From Bryobacterales bacterium (GTDB taxonomy: Bacteria > Acidobacteriota > Terriglobia > Bryobacterales > Bryobacteraceae), in the NCBI GenBank assembly GCA_016789785.1, contig JAEUQE010000071.1, forward strand, positions 1 to 32,383: 32,383 bases of DNA, read 5' to 3'. Shown here piece by piece: positions 25,226 through 32,383 of this stretch (position 1 is the stretch's first letter; the number at the start of each line of letters is the position of its first letter). The notes beneath the pieces were generated by a model. That model had not been told where the DNA came from. It did not search any database and was given only the letters and a program-made list of their open reading frames with translations. The position numbers and the translations under genes were made by a program.

Positions 25226-25732
25226 ATGGAGCTTTACCTGCTCAGGCATGGTGTGGCTGAAGACGGCAAACCCGGAAGCCGTGACGCCGATCGTGCGTTG
25301 ACCGCCGATGGAAAGAAGAAACTCCGAGTGGTGTTGGAAGTGGCCAAACGTGCGGGCTTGGAGCCGGACCTCATTCTCACCAGCCCCTATCGACGTGCCG
25401 TGGAGACCGCACGCATTGCCGCCGAAGTGCTGGAGTACAAGGAGCCGCTCATTGAGAGTTCCCAGTTCATTCCGGCCTCTTTTGTTGCCGATGCATGGGA
25501 CGAGATTCGTCTGTACAAGGAATCAACGTCGGTGTTGGTCAGCGGCCATGAGCCTCTTACCGGCGAGTTGATTCAGTTTCTTTGCGGCGCCATGGCTGAC
25601 GTGAAGAAAGGCTCCATTACGCGGATCGACGTGGAGAGTCTGAGCCCGCGCCCGAAGGGCGTGTTGAAGTGGATGTTGACGGCGCGGCTTGCGGAAGGAT
25701 TCAAACCGGTAGCCGTGAAGTCCGGGAAATAG
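25226..25732 (+). CDS. sixA: Phosphohistidine phosphatase SixA-like
   Basis: This 168-residue histidine-phosphatase-superfamily protein has the RHG catalytic motif near the N-terminus (LLRHGVAE, with Arg7 and the phospho-acceptor His8). A second arginine lies in TSPYRRAVETA, and the second catalytic histidine is His108 in SGHEP. The small size without extra insertions is typical of SixA, which dephosphorylates phosphohistidine on phosphotransfer proteins. It is a single-gene unit between a divergent O-antigen ligase-like gene and a convergent esterase gene, with no phosphorelay partner nearby. Confidence 0.88.
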   Translation: MELYLLRHGVAEDGKPGSRDADRALTADGKKKLRVVLEVAKRAGLEPDLILTSPYRRAVETARIAAEVLEYKEPLIESSQFIPASFVADAWDEIRLYKESTSVLVSGHEPLTGELIQFLCGAMADVKKGSITRIDVESLSPRPKGVLKWMLTARLAEGFKPVAVKSGK

Positions 25733-25750
25733 CGGAGCGCGCAAGCGGTC

Positions 25751-26560
25751 TCACTTCAGAGTGGCGCGCAGCCACTCCACCATCTTCACCTTGTAGCCCT
25801 GGAAGTCGGGAACCTTTTCCCATGGCCCGACACCGTGAGGTGCGCCTTCCACGGTGAACACCTCGCAAACATTGCCCGCCTTCTTCAATGCGTCGCACAT
25901 CAGCGGAGACTGATCATATGGAACGGCGGCGTCTTTGGTGCCGTGAATGAACAGGAAGGGCGGCAGACCCTTGCGTACATACGTAATGGGGGATGCTTCG
26001 CGCAGCTTGCGCTCCCCTTCCGCATCCAGTTTGTCGATGCCGAGGAACTGGCGCAGATTCTTGCCGACTTCGCCGCGGTCACGTTCCCGCTTGAGCAGGT
26101 CGTGCACTCCGTAGAAGTCGACCACCGCGGCGACGCGGGAATCCTTCTCGTTCTTCGCGCCAACGAACGCGACCAGATGGCCGCCCGCCGATTCGCCCAT
26201 TAGGGCGATGCGCTTCTTGTCGACCTTATACTCGGCAGCGTGCGCGCGGACCCATTTCACGGCCGCCTGCACATCTTCAACGGCGGCGGGAAACTTGTGC
26301 TGCGGCGCGAGCCGGTAGTTGATGGTGAACCAAGCAAAGCCCGCTTTGGTGAGCACATCAAACCAAGGTGTGACGTAGGTGCGTTTGGTCCCGGCTTCCC
26401 ATCCGCCGCCATGGACGATGATCACCGTTGGGAAAGGACCCTTGCCCTCGGGCACATGCAGGTCAAGCGTGAGAGGAATTCCGCCGGGCCGGGCGAACTC
26501 GACATCGTTGCGATCTTCCGCGAAGCACAGGGAAGCAATCAGGAGAAAGAGAATACGCAT
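25751..26560 (-). CDS. Secreted alpha/beta-hydrolase esterase, BD-FAE/HSL-like
   Basis: This 269-residue exported serine esterase has a signal peptide (1-14, LLIASLCFA). The oxyanion-hole motif HGGGW is at 50-54, the nucleophile elbow GESAGGH has Ser124, and likely catalytic partners are Asp210 (IHGTKDAAVPYDQ) and His242 (APHGVG). The HGGGW and GESAGG combination places it with the BD-FAE and hormone-sensitive-lipase-like group, whose members cleave acetyl or feruloyl esters from plant polysaccharides as well as simple esters. It starts 10 bp downstream of the phosphotriesterase-fold hydrolase gene, so the two are probably one operon. The stop converges on sixA with an 18-bp gap. Confidence 0.9.
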   Translation of the reverse strand: MRILFLLIASLCFAEDRNDVEFARPGGIPLTLDLHVPEGKGPFPTVIIVHGGGWEAGTKRTYVTPWFDVLTKAGFAWFTINYRLAPQHKFPAAVEDVQAAVKWVRAHAAEYKVDKKRIALMGESAGGHLVAFVGAKNEKDSRVAAVVDFYGVHDLLKRERDRGEVGKNLRQFLGIDKLDAEGERKLREASPITYVRKGLPPFLFIHGTKDAAVPYDQSPLMCDALKKAGNVCEVFTVEGAPHGVGPWEKVPDFQGYKVKMVEWLRATLK

Positions 26561-26570
26561 CAGCGCCAGT

Positions 26571-27494
26571 CTAACCGAATGCAGCGCGCGGATTCTGCCA
26601 CATCAACTGGCGGCGCACCTTCGGGTCGAGTCTCGGGAGAAAGTCCGAGTAGATGAAGCTGTAGCCGCGATACGCCTTCTGATCGGCTTCGCCCGGCCTG
26701 TACCATCCGGCGTCCTGCGAGATCAGCGTCCGGTTCAGCAGTCCGGCTTTGCGCATGAACTCGACACATTCGAGATGCCACTCCGCTTGCTTCGGGCTGA
26801 TGCCGTCGAACTCCACCCACGCTCCGGCCTGAGCTACTTTGAGATGAATGCCGTGGTCCTTCTCGCTGTTGGCGTGCACCCACACGAACTTGCCAGGCCT
26901 CGCTTTCACCTCATTCACGATCTCCAACTGTTCGAGCGCGGCCGTTCCATTGCCCGTATGCGAAGCGAGCGTCAATCCAGTTTCGCGGGAGCAGATCGCG
27001 CCTGCCCGCACGATCTTGCGGTCGAGTTCATTGAGTGGTCCCCGATTCACTCCGATCTTAATGAAGCGCGGTTTCACGCCATCCAGTCCTTTGCGATGTT
27101 CATCGATCCATCGCGCCGCAAGCTGTTCCGCGGTCTCCTGGCGCGTGAACGCCGGCAGGAAGATGTGATCTCGCGCCCCATAGAGCCCGGTGTTGGTCCA
27201 CAACTCGATACCTGTTGCGTCCCCGAGACGCCGCAGCAGCTTGGGATCGCGGCCAAGGTAGTTCGGCGTACATTCCTGAAAGCGTTTGCAGCCGAGCGTG
27301 GCGATCTGATCCAGATAGGGCTTGATCACGCGAAAGGCATCGTCGGCGTTGTAACGTCCAGGGTGGATCTTATCCGCGCCGATGAAGTCGACCAGCACAT
27401 GCTCGTGAACGAGAATTGACGGCTCAGGTGCGGCGGTGAATGCCGCGGCCATCGCGAGACACTCGCGCCGTGTAGGCTTCGTGCACCATTTCAT
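26571..27494 (-). CDS. Phosphotriesterase-family metal-dependent hydrolase
   Basis: This 307-residue TIM-barrel amidohydrolase of the phosphotriesterase (PTE/PHP) family has all six metal ligands visible: His30 and His32 in VHEHV, the bridging carbamylated lysine Lys146 in RFIKIG, His179 (ASHTG), His207 (WVHANS) and Asp261 (SQDAGW). It therefore looks active. Family members hydrolyse lactones, N-acyl-homoserine lactones or phosphotriesters, and lactonase activity is the commonest natural role. The N-terminal TRRECLAMAAAF resembles a short twin-arginine signal, so export is possible. A BD-FAE-type esterase gene follows at 10 bp. A three-hairpin element lies just upstream, at 27534-27601. Confidence 0.87.
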   Translation of the reverse strand: MKWCTKPTRRECLAMAAAFTAAPEPSILVHEHVLVDFIGADKIHPGRYNADDAFRVIKPYLDQIATLGCKRFQECTPNYLGRDPKLLRRLGDATGIELWTNTGLYGARDHIFLPAFTRQETAEQLAARWIDEHRKGLDGVKPRFIKIGVNRGPLNELDRKIVRAGAICSRETGLTLASHTGNGTAALEQLEIVNEVKARPGKFVWVHANSEKDHGIHLKVAQAGAWVEFDGISPKQAEWHLECVEFMRKAGLLNRTLISQDAGWYRPGEADQKAYRGYSFIYSDFLPRLDPKVRRQLMWQNPRAAFG

Positions 27495-27533
27495 AAATGC
27501 GGTCTCCTATGATGAGCGCCTAAGCGTACGTGC

Positions 27534-27601
27534 ACGGTAGCGCAGACCCCCAGGTCTGCCGCGTCCCTCTCCTGGGGACGCCTGCACGCAGGAAACACCG
27601 T
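27534..27601. repeat. Cloverleaf-like palindromic element (three hairpins in a closing stem)
   Basis: Between two genes lie three consecutive perfect hairpins. The first is GCAGACC/GGTCTGC (27542-27559) with a 4-nt loop. The second is GCGTCCC/GGGACGC (27561-27581) with a 7-nt loop. The third is CCTGC/GCAGG (27581-27592) with a 2-nt loop. They are enclosed by ACGGT (27534-27538) and ACCGT (27597-27601). The second and third stems share the C at 27581. The layout is like a REP- or MITE-type palindromic unit; it does not match a tRNA. Confidence 0.7.
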
Positions 27602-27603
27602 AC

Positions 27604-28032
27604 TTAGCGGACCACATCGAATGCCACTTTCCCCGATGCCAGGGTCGCATAGAATGCAGAGACTGCGCACTCCGGAAAGCGCTGCTTCCAATCCTGTGCC
27701 ACGCGCCGCAGATCCTTCTCCTGCCGCGCGCGCTCCGGACCAAGCATCTGCCCGATCGGGCCACGATGATACCAGCGGCAATCATCGTGACCGATCAGAA
27801 TCACGCGCGATGGACTGTCGAGATCCATCAGGAACTTGATCCATCGCCAGCCAGCCCACGAAAACTTCGGTAACAGGCTTTCGAGCGTGAGCGCCTGCAC
27901 GCCTCCCGGCAGTGCGATGAGCGCATAGTGGTCGAGGCCGAGATCGTTGCGAAGGAACGATTGAAAGTGCGGTTGGTACACCGCGGAACTGCAATGGGCG
28001 ACGAAGGTTTCGCGATTAGGAGCTTTGGGCAT
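27604..28032 (-). CDS. Small beta-carbonic-anhydrase-like protein
   Basis: This 142-residue cytoplasmic protein of unestablished function has AHCSSAV with Cys14 and, in strand-like context, ILIGHDDCRWY with His82 and Cys85. This Cys...His-x2-Cys spacing is that of the zinc site of beta-carbonic anhydrases. However, the Asp-Arg dyad that normally follows the first cysteine (CxDxR) is replaced by CSSAV, and the protein is shorter than the usual roughly 200 residues. It could be a zinc-binding relative without carbonic anhydrase activity. I chose ATG 28032 because GGAG lies 9 nt before it; a GTG at 28047 is the alternative. The start overlaps the 3' end of the flotillin-like gene by 17 bp, so the two are cotranscribed. 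The stop is directly next to the hairpin element. Confidence 0.7.
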   Translation of the reverse strand: MPKAPNRETFVAHCSSAVYQPHFQSFLRNDLGLDHYALIALPGGVQALTLESLLPKFSWAGWRWIKFLMDLDSPSRVILIGHDDCRWYHRGPIGQMLGPERARQEKDLRRVAQDWKQRFPECAVSAFYATLASGKVAFDVVR

Positions 28033-29581
28033 CTTTCGTTGCTCCACTGGTGAGCGAACCGTTCTTCACGCCGAGCTGCTCCAGCACGGTCGGTACATCC
28101 AGGCCGAGCGCCTGAAGCTGCTGCAACAGACTGAAGACGACCGTGGGCCCGGTTTGTGCGATCTTGTTCAATCCGGTTGCACCATTGCCTGAAGCGCCAC
28201 TGCCGCCGTTGTCGATGACCACCATGCGATCGATGTTGCCGAGTGGAGCGGCGACCGCACCGAACACCCCCGTGGAGGCTTCAATGATTGCGGGCAGTTT
28301 CTCGAGAATCGTCTGCAGACGAGCGGCGTCATTGAACTGCTTCCACGCTTCCGCCTTGCGTTGAATGGCCACCGCTTCGGCGAGACCTTGTGCTTCCACC
28401 GCCTTTGCTTGCGCGAGACCGATCGCTTCGATCTTCGCGGCTTCGGCGCGGCCTTCGGATTCCAATGCGGCCGCGCGGCCCGCGCCTTCCTTGCGCAGGC
28501 GTTCCTGCTCGGCTTCGGCGAGTGAGATCAACGCCTGCCGCTTACCTTCGGCTTCAAGTACACTGGCTTCCTTCTGTGCCTGTGCGCGAACGATGGTGGC
28601 CTGCCGTTCCGCTTCCGCGGGACGAAGCACCGTGGCCTCGAGTTCCTTGGTGCGGCGCATCACCTCTTGCTCCTGCACAGAGATCTGCTCCTGGGTGCGG
28701 GTGCGCTCCACCTTTACTTCTTCGGCGATCACGGCTTGCCGCGCGCGTGCCTGCGCCAAAGGCCCGGCTTGTGCGGCCTGCGCCTTTTCGGTCTCCACTT
28801 CGGCGGTGTACTTGGCCTGGCGAATCTGGAAGTCGCGCTGCGCCTGCGCGATCTCCCCTTCGGCAATCAGCTTCGCGCGCTCACCTTCCTGGAGCGCGCC
28901 AGCCGACTTGATCTTCGAATCGCGAGTCGCTTCCGCTTCACCGATAATGGCGTCGCGCTTCACTTCGGCCGTGCGGCGCTTGCCGAGGGCGTTGAGGTAA
29001 TCCTCATCGTCGCTCACTTCCTGGATGGTCAACACGTCGACGCCAAGGCCCATCTTCTCCAGATCGTTGGCGGCTTCGGACGTGAGTTTCTGGGCGAACG
29101 AATTGCGGTCGCTGTTCACTTCTTCCACGGTCAGCGTTCCGAGGATGGAACGCAGGTGTCCTTCCAAGGTCTGGAAGATCACCGCTTGAATGTCGTTGTG
29201 GCTCATGCCGAGGAACCGCTCGGCGGCGGCGTGCAGGGACATCTCGTCGGACCGGATTTTGACGTTGGCAACGGCCTTCACGCTCACTGGCACGCCTTGC
29301 AGCGTGTAAGCGCGGCGGATTTCCAGCGGGATGGTGAGCACGTTGAGCGAGAGATAGTCGACTTTCTCCAGAAGCGGGATGCGCAACGCTGCGCCGCCGC
29401 GTACCATGCGGTAGCCGACCGACCGGCCATCGGCGAGCTTGCGTTTGCGGCCACTGAGCACGGCAACAAGGTTTGGAGGAACCTTCAGATAGTTGCGGCT
29501 AAAGAGCGCGGCCGCGATGAACACTGTAAGCAGTAAGAACACTACGACAAACGGTAGTGCGAGTACGGGTAACTCAGACAA
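28016..29581 (-). CDS. Flotillin-like SPFH/band 7 protein
   Basis: This 521-residue membrane-associated scaffold has an N-terminal membrane segment (about 6-28) followed by the SPFH/band 7 domain (about 32-215), with the prohibitin-like core VPVSVKAVANVKI. A very long alanine- and glutamate-rich coiled coil (about 215-430) contains repeated EA/AEA heptads and the typical AEAERQA motif. A less conserved C-terminal tail follows. Bacterial flotillins (FloT/FloA) organise membrane microdomains and protein complexes. The start is TTG at 29581 with an excellent AAAGGAGG site 7 nt upstream, which decides the start despite the rare codon. The small beta-carbonic-anhydrase-like gene overlaps its end. 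No NfeD gene, a common partner of such proteins, is seen in the window. Confidence 0.9.
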   Translation of the reverse strand: MSELPVLALPFVVVFLLLTVFIAAALFSRNYLKVPPNLVAVLSGRKRKLADGRSVGYRMVRGGAALRIPLLEKVDYLSLNVLTIPLEIRRAYTLQGVPVSVKAVANVKIRSDEMSLHAAAERFLGMSHNDIQAVIFQTLEGHLRSILGTLTVEEVNSDRNSFAQKLTSEAANDLEKMGLGVDVLTIQEVSDDEDYLNALGKRRTAEVKRDAIIGEAEATRDSKIKSAGALQEGERAKLIAEGEIAQAQRDFQIRQAKYTAEVETEKAQAAQAGPLAQARARQAVIAEEVKVERTRTQEQISVQEQEVMRRTKELEATVLRPAEAERQATIVRAQAQKEASVLEAEGKRQALISLAEAEQERLRKEGAGRAAALESEGRAEAAKIEAIGLAQAKAVEAQGLAEAVAIQRKAEAWKQFNDAARLQTILEKLPAIIEASTGVFGAVAAPLGNIDRMVVIDNGGSGASGNGATGLNKIAQTGPTVVFSLLQQLQALGLDVPTVLEQLGVKNGSLTSGATKDAQSS

Positions 29582-29720
29582 GGCAGAGCCTCCTTTGGAA
29601 GACTGTCATTATTTCATAACGGGGAAAAGATGGACGTGTTCCGAAAATCGGACGGGAATCGGCAGGGCCCGGGCGGCGGGTTGAAGCTGCGGTGGAAGCG
29701 GTCCGGCGGCCCCGCTGGTT

Positions 29721-32096
29721 ATGATGATTCCCATGCTTGGAGATCTGCGTTATGTTTTCCGGGGCCTGCGCCGCTCTCCGGCATTCGCCCTGCTCGCCGT
29801 GGTGACGCTTGCGCTGGGCATCGGCGCGAATGCAACGATCTTTTCGATCGTCAACTCGATTCTCCTCAGACCGCTGCCAGGCTTTGAAACCGACCGGCTG
29901 ATGCGCATTCAGGACACCACACATTCAGGCGGGCTTGGGTTCCTGGCCCCCGAGGCGTTCAAGCGAGTCCGAGCCGAATCGAGGGCGTTTGAGCAAGTTG
30001 CCGGGATGCAGTTCTGTCAGTTCGCGCTGACCGGCGGCGCGGAACCCGAGCAGGTTTGGGGCCCCTGCGTCACCTCGAATTGGTTCGATCTTCAACGTGC
30101 GCATGCGATGTTGGGCCGCACGTTTCTTCCGGAGGAGGATCTGCCCGGAAAGAACAGGGTGGTGATTCTCGATCATGGGTTCTGGCTTCGCCGGTTTGGA
30201 GGGGCGCCAGACATCGTAGGCCGGAAGATTCTGCTGGATGGGACGCCTTGGGTGGTCATTGGAGTGATGCCCGCCAGTTTCCGGCCTGTTGGTGCAAACG
30301 CGGCAGCCATCTACACGCCCTACGTTCTCGATGAGAATGCGGCGGGCCTGTACGTGACGGGCCGCCTGCGAGGAGGAGTGGAGGTCGAAGAGGCTCGATC
30401 GGAGTTACGAATCCTGAGCGCGCGTCTGCATTCCGAACTGCCCCGGTTTAAGGACATGACTCTGACAGCGGCTCCGGTGATCGAGGATATCACCGGGCCG
30501 GCGGCTCCACTGCTGCGGCTGCTATTCGGTGCCGTCTCCCTGGTGCTCCTCATCGCTTGCGTGAACGTCGCAAACCTGCTTCTGGCACGCGGCGCCGCGC
30601 GGCAGAGAGAGCTGGACATTCGCGCGGCCTTGGGTGCGCCGCGATGGCGCATCACCCGCTTACTTTTTGTGGAGTCGCTGGTTTTGTGTGTCGCGGCAAG
30701 CCTCGCGGCGGTTGCCGTGGCGTACCTGGGAATCCGAGCCGCCTCCCCTCTGATTGCAACGCTGCCCAGGGCGGATGAGGTTGCCGTTGATCTGCGCGTG
30801 CTCGGCGCCTGTCTGGCCGCGGGCGTACTCATCTCCCTCGCATTTGGAATGCTACCCGTGGTCCGGCCGCGGCAAGCGAGGCTCGCCGTGGCGTTGAACA
30901 GGCAAACGCGGCGATGGCAGGGATCGCTGATCGCCGCTGAAGTCGCGATCTCCTTTGTACTGCTTGCCGGCGCGGGCCTGCTGCTGCGGACGTTTGTCTC
31001 CATGCGGCAGATCAGCCTTGGGTATGATGCGCACAATGTGCTCACTCACTTTCTTTCACTTGCGCCTTCAACGGACGGCTCGCGAACAGCGGGGCTCGCG
31101 GCCATCGGACGCCTCCGGCAGAGGATCGAGGATCTTCCGGGCGTGACCAGCGTTGCCACCAGCAGCACCCTACCCATGGGCGGTGTCGCCATGACGATGG
31201 ACGTGCAACCGGAAGGTCAGCCTGCCAGCCGGGGCAGCAGACAGGCATCGCTGGCCATCGTCAGCGAAGGCTATTTCCAAACGGCCCGCATTCCCCTGGT
31301 CAAGGGACGTGCGTTTGGCGAGGGCGATCGGGAAGGGAGTGCTCCTGTCGTGATTGTGAGCCAGTCCGTCGCAAACCGGCACTTCGGCGGCAGTGCGATT
31401 GGGAAGCGTCTTGTCCTGCCTCGCATCGGGTACAACCTGACCGGCGGGGATTTGATGAGCGCCGAGATTGTCGGCGTGGCAGGCAATGTCTGCGTGAATT
31501 CCGTTTCGGATTGCGAAGTGGAGCATCTTTATCTGCCGGAAAGCCAGAGTGGTCTGCGCATGACTTATCTGCTGATTCGCTCCAACAGCGATCCGACGTT
31601 GTTAGCGGCTTCCGTGAAACGGGTTGCCGCCGTGGAATTCCCCCTGTTCCCGCTCGACCAGCCTCAGACACTCGAAGCACGGACAGGGTATCTCACCGCG
31701 AGCGCGCGTCAAGGGTTGTGGCTGGTAGGTGCTTTCGCAGCGCTGGCTGTGCTGCTGGCCGCGAGCGGTGTGTACGGCGTATCCAGTTACCTTGCTGGAT
31801 TGCGGCGGAAGGAGGTAGGAATTCGCGTTGCGCTTGGCGCGGCACCGTCTGACATCGTTTCGCTGGTCTATGGCGAGACACTCCTCATGGCGGCGGGCGG
31901 TATTTGTGTGGGAGCGATTGCTGTGGCGGGGCTTTCGCGGTTTGTGGAGGCGATGCTGTTCCAGGTGCGGCCTCACGATCCGGCAACGATGGCTGTGGCG
32001 GTGGCCGGAACCGCCGCGATCGTCCTGCTTGCAACGACGCCGGCGGCGCTCCGTAGTATCAGGCGGGACGCCGCGAGCGAGCTTCGCCGGGAATGA
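29721..32096 (+). CDS. Duplicated orphan ABC permease (acidobacterial ADOP type, MacB/FtsX family)
   Basis: This 791-residue membrane protein is made of two permease halves. Each half has a periplasmic MacB-PCD-like domain and an FtsX region. The N-terminal half starts with the hallmark LRYVFRGLRRSPAFALLAV, then TLALGIGANATIFSIVN and RPLPG. The first FtsX region (about 255-390) has NVANLLLARGAARQRELDI. The second half begins at about 397 and ends with a FtsX region (about 665-791) containing RRKEVGIRVALGAAPSDI. No ATPase gene is adjacent, which is normal for this expanded acidobacterial family. The function is unknown; export of peptides or lipoprotein-like cargo is assumed from the MacB relationship. 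A PadR regulator, often found beside such genes, is absent here. Confidence 0.9.
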   Translation: MMIPMLGDLRYVFRGLRRSPAFALLAVVTLALGIGANATIFSIVNSILLRPLPGFETDRLMRIQDTTHSGGLGFLAPEAFKRVRAESRAFEQVAGMQFCQFALTGGAEPEQVWGPCVTSNWFDLQRAHAMLGRTFLPEEDLPGKNRVVILDHGFWLRRFGGAPDIVGRKILLDGTPWVVIGVMPASFRPVGANAAAIYTPYVLDENAAGLYVTGRLRGGVEVEEARSELRILSARLHSELPRFKDMTLTAAPVIEDITGPAAPLLRLLFGAVSLVLLIACVNVANLLLARGAARQRELDIRAALGAPRWRITRLLFVESLVLCVAASLAAVAVAYLGIRAASPLIATLPRADEVAVDLRVLGACLAAGVLISLAFGMLPVVRPRQARLAVALNRQTRRWQGSLIAAEVAISFVLLAGAGLLLRTFVSMRQISLGYDAHNVLTHFLSLAPSTDGSRTAGLAAIGRLRQRIEDLPGVTSVATSSTLPMGGVAMTMDVQPEGQPASRGSRQASLAIVSEGYFQTARIPLVKGRAFGEGDREGSAPVVIVSQSVANRHFGGSAIGKRLVLPRIGYNLTGGDLMSAEIVGVAGNVCVNSVSDCEVEHLYLPESQSGLRMTYLLIRSNSDPTLLAASVKRVAAVEFPLFPLDQPQTLEARTGYLTASARQGLWLVGAFAALAVLLAASGVYGVSSYLAGLRRKEVGIRVALGAAPSDIVSLVYGETLLMAAGGICVGAIAVAGLSRFVEAMLFQVRPHDPATMAVAVAGTAAIVLLATTPAALRSIRRDAASELRRE

Positions 32097-32105
32097 CGGC
32101 CGTCG

Positions 32106-32306
32106 TCAGCAACCCCGGCGGCGATGTTCCAAGTGTTGGCGCTGACGCCGGTTGCATCCAGCGGCACCGCGGCCGCGGATTGCGGCACAGATCTCGTAGC
32201 AGGCGCGCTTCCACTCGGCGGACTTGTAGAAGCGGTTGATCGCGTCGGGCGTCGCCCGGCGGCGTTTGAAGAACAAGCCGAGCAGATCAACGATCTCGGC
32301 CATCAT
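32106..32306 (-). pseudogene. Possible HNH-nuclease N-terminal remnant
   Basis: A short leftward frame (66 residues from ATG 32306) contains INRFYKSAEWKRACYEI. This resembles the opening helix of many small HNH endonucleases (FYxSxEWxxLRxxxL). The expected CxxC zinc pairs and the DHI/HNH core that should follow do not appear in this frame, which ends after an arginine-rich tail. This may be a decayed or frameshifted fragment, or chance. No ribosome-binding site is obvious. The remaining bases to the right edge hold no recognisable gene. Confidence 0.3.
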
Positions 32307-32383
32307 CGGGGCGGGAAGGTATCGAAGATCGTGACGCCGGCATGCAAACTTCCTCGCAAGGGCGATCAATCGCCGGCGGATTG

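Noticed and set aside
27534..27601. tRNA gene
   Set aside because: The size and cloverleaf shape are suggestive, but stem lengths, loops and conserved tRNA bases (for example TTCGA in the T-loop and a 7-bp acceptor) are absent.
28365..29000. Rightward open frames opposite the flotillin-like gene
   Set aside because: Their Ala/Ser/Arg-rich, low-complexity translation is the reverse of the flotillin coiled-coil repeat, not a protein of its own.

Overview
The window is high-GC, gene-dense chromosomal DNA, most like a Solibacter/Bryobacter-type acidobacterium. This is inferred from gene content, not from a marker gene. The supporting genes are an Oar-like TonB-dependent receptor with an N-terminal carboxypeptidase-regulatory-like domain, an acidobacterial-style duplicated orphan ABC permease (about 790 aa), many exported esterases and hydrolases with Sec or Tat signals, and a DUF418 membrane protein. 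I see no rRNA, tRNA, CRISPR array, prophage or transposase.

Layout. (1) 1-3067: a MacB-type export operon (permease cut by the left edge, HlyD-like adaptor, ATPase). (2) 3069-6134: a DUF418 membrane protein facing a secreted SnoaL/NTF2-like protein and a secreted IroE/Fes-type esterase. (3) 6140-8270: a divergent stress-type locus. A TetR regulator is read rightward; a DJ-1/PfpI protein and an F420-oxidoreductase-like dinucleotide-binding protein are read leftward. A near-perfect 17-bp palindrome overlaps the -10 of the leftward promoter. (4) 8279-13626: a leftward run of a YfcE-like phosphoesterase, a large Oar-type receptor and, 4 bp behind it, a Tat-exported sulfatase, together resembling a small polymer-uptake and desulfation unit. 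(5) 13704-16877: a TfoX-N protein translationally coupled (ATGA) to a galactonate-dehydratase-like enolase-superfamily enzyme. The 3' end of that enzyme's gene is present three times in tandem with a 266-bp period, running into a convergent orphan pstS. (6) 16931-20159: a hotdog-fold protein, a ThDP-dependent enzyme and a double-VOC protein. (7) 20485-25175: a carbamoyltransferase and a Gfo/Idh/MocA oxidoreductase rightward, then an O-antigen ligase-like protein and an overlapping SDR leftward. (8) 25226-29581: SixA, a secreted BD-FAE-type esterase, a phosphotriesterase-fold metal hydrolase, a small beta-carbonic-anhydrase-like protein and a flotillin-like SPFH protein. A 68-bp three-hairpin element lies between the hydrolase and the carbonic-anhydrase-like gene. 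(9) 29721-end: the duplicated permease, then a small HNH-like remnant at the right edge.

Most genes are ordinary core or accessory metabolism. The structures that conventional gene calls do not explain are three. The first is the triplicated gene 3' end, whose spacer carries remains of the neighbouring pstS and a hairpin. The second is the cloverleaf-like palindromic element at 27534-27601. The third is the operator/promoter overlap at 7595-7628. I do not see convincing evidence of a wholly new defence or mobile system here.
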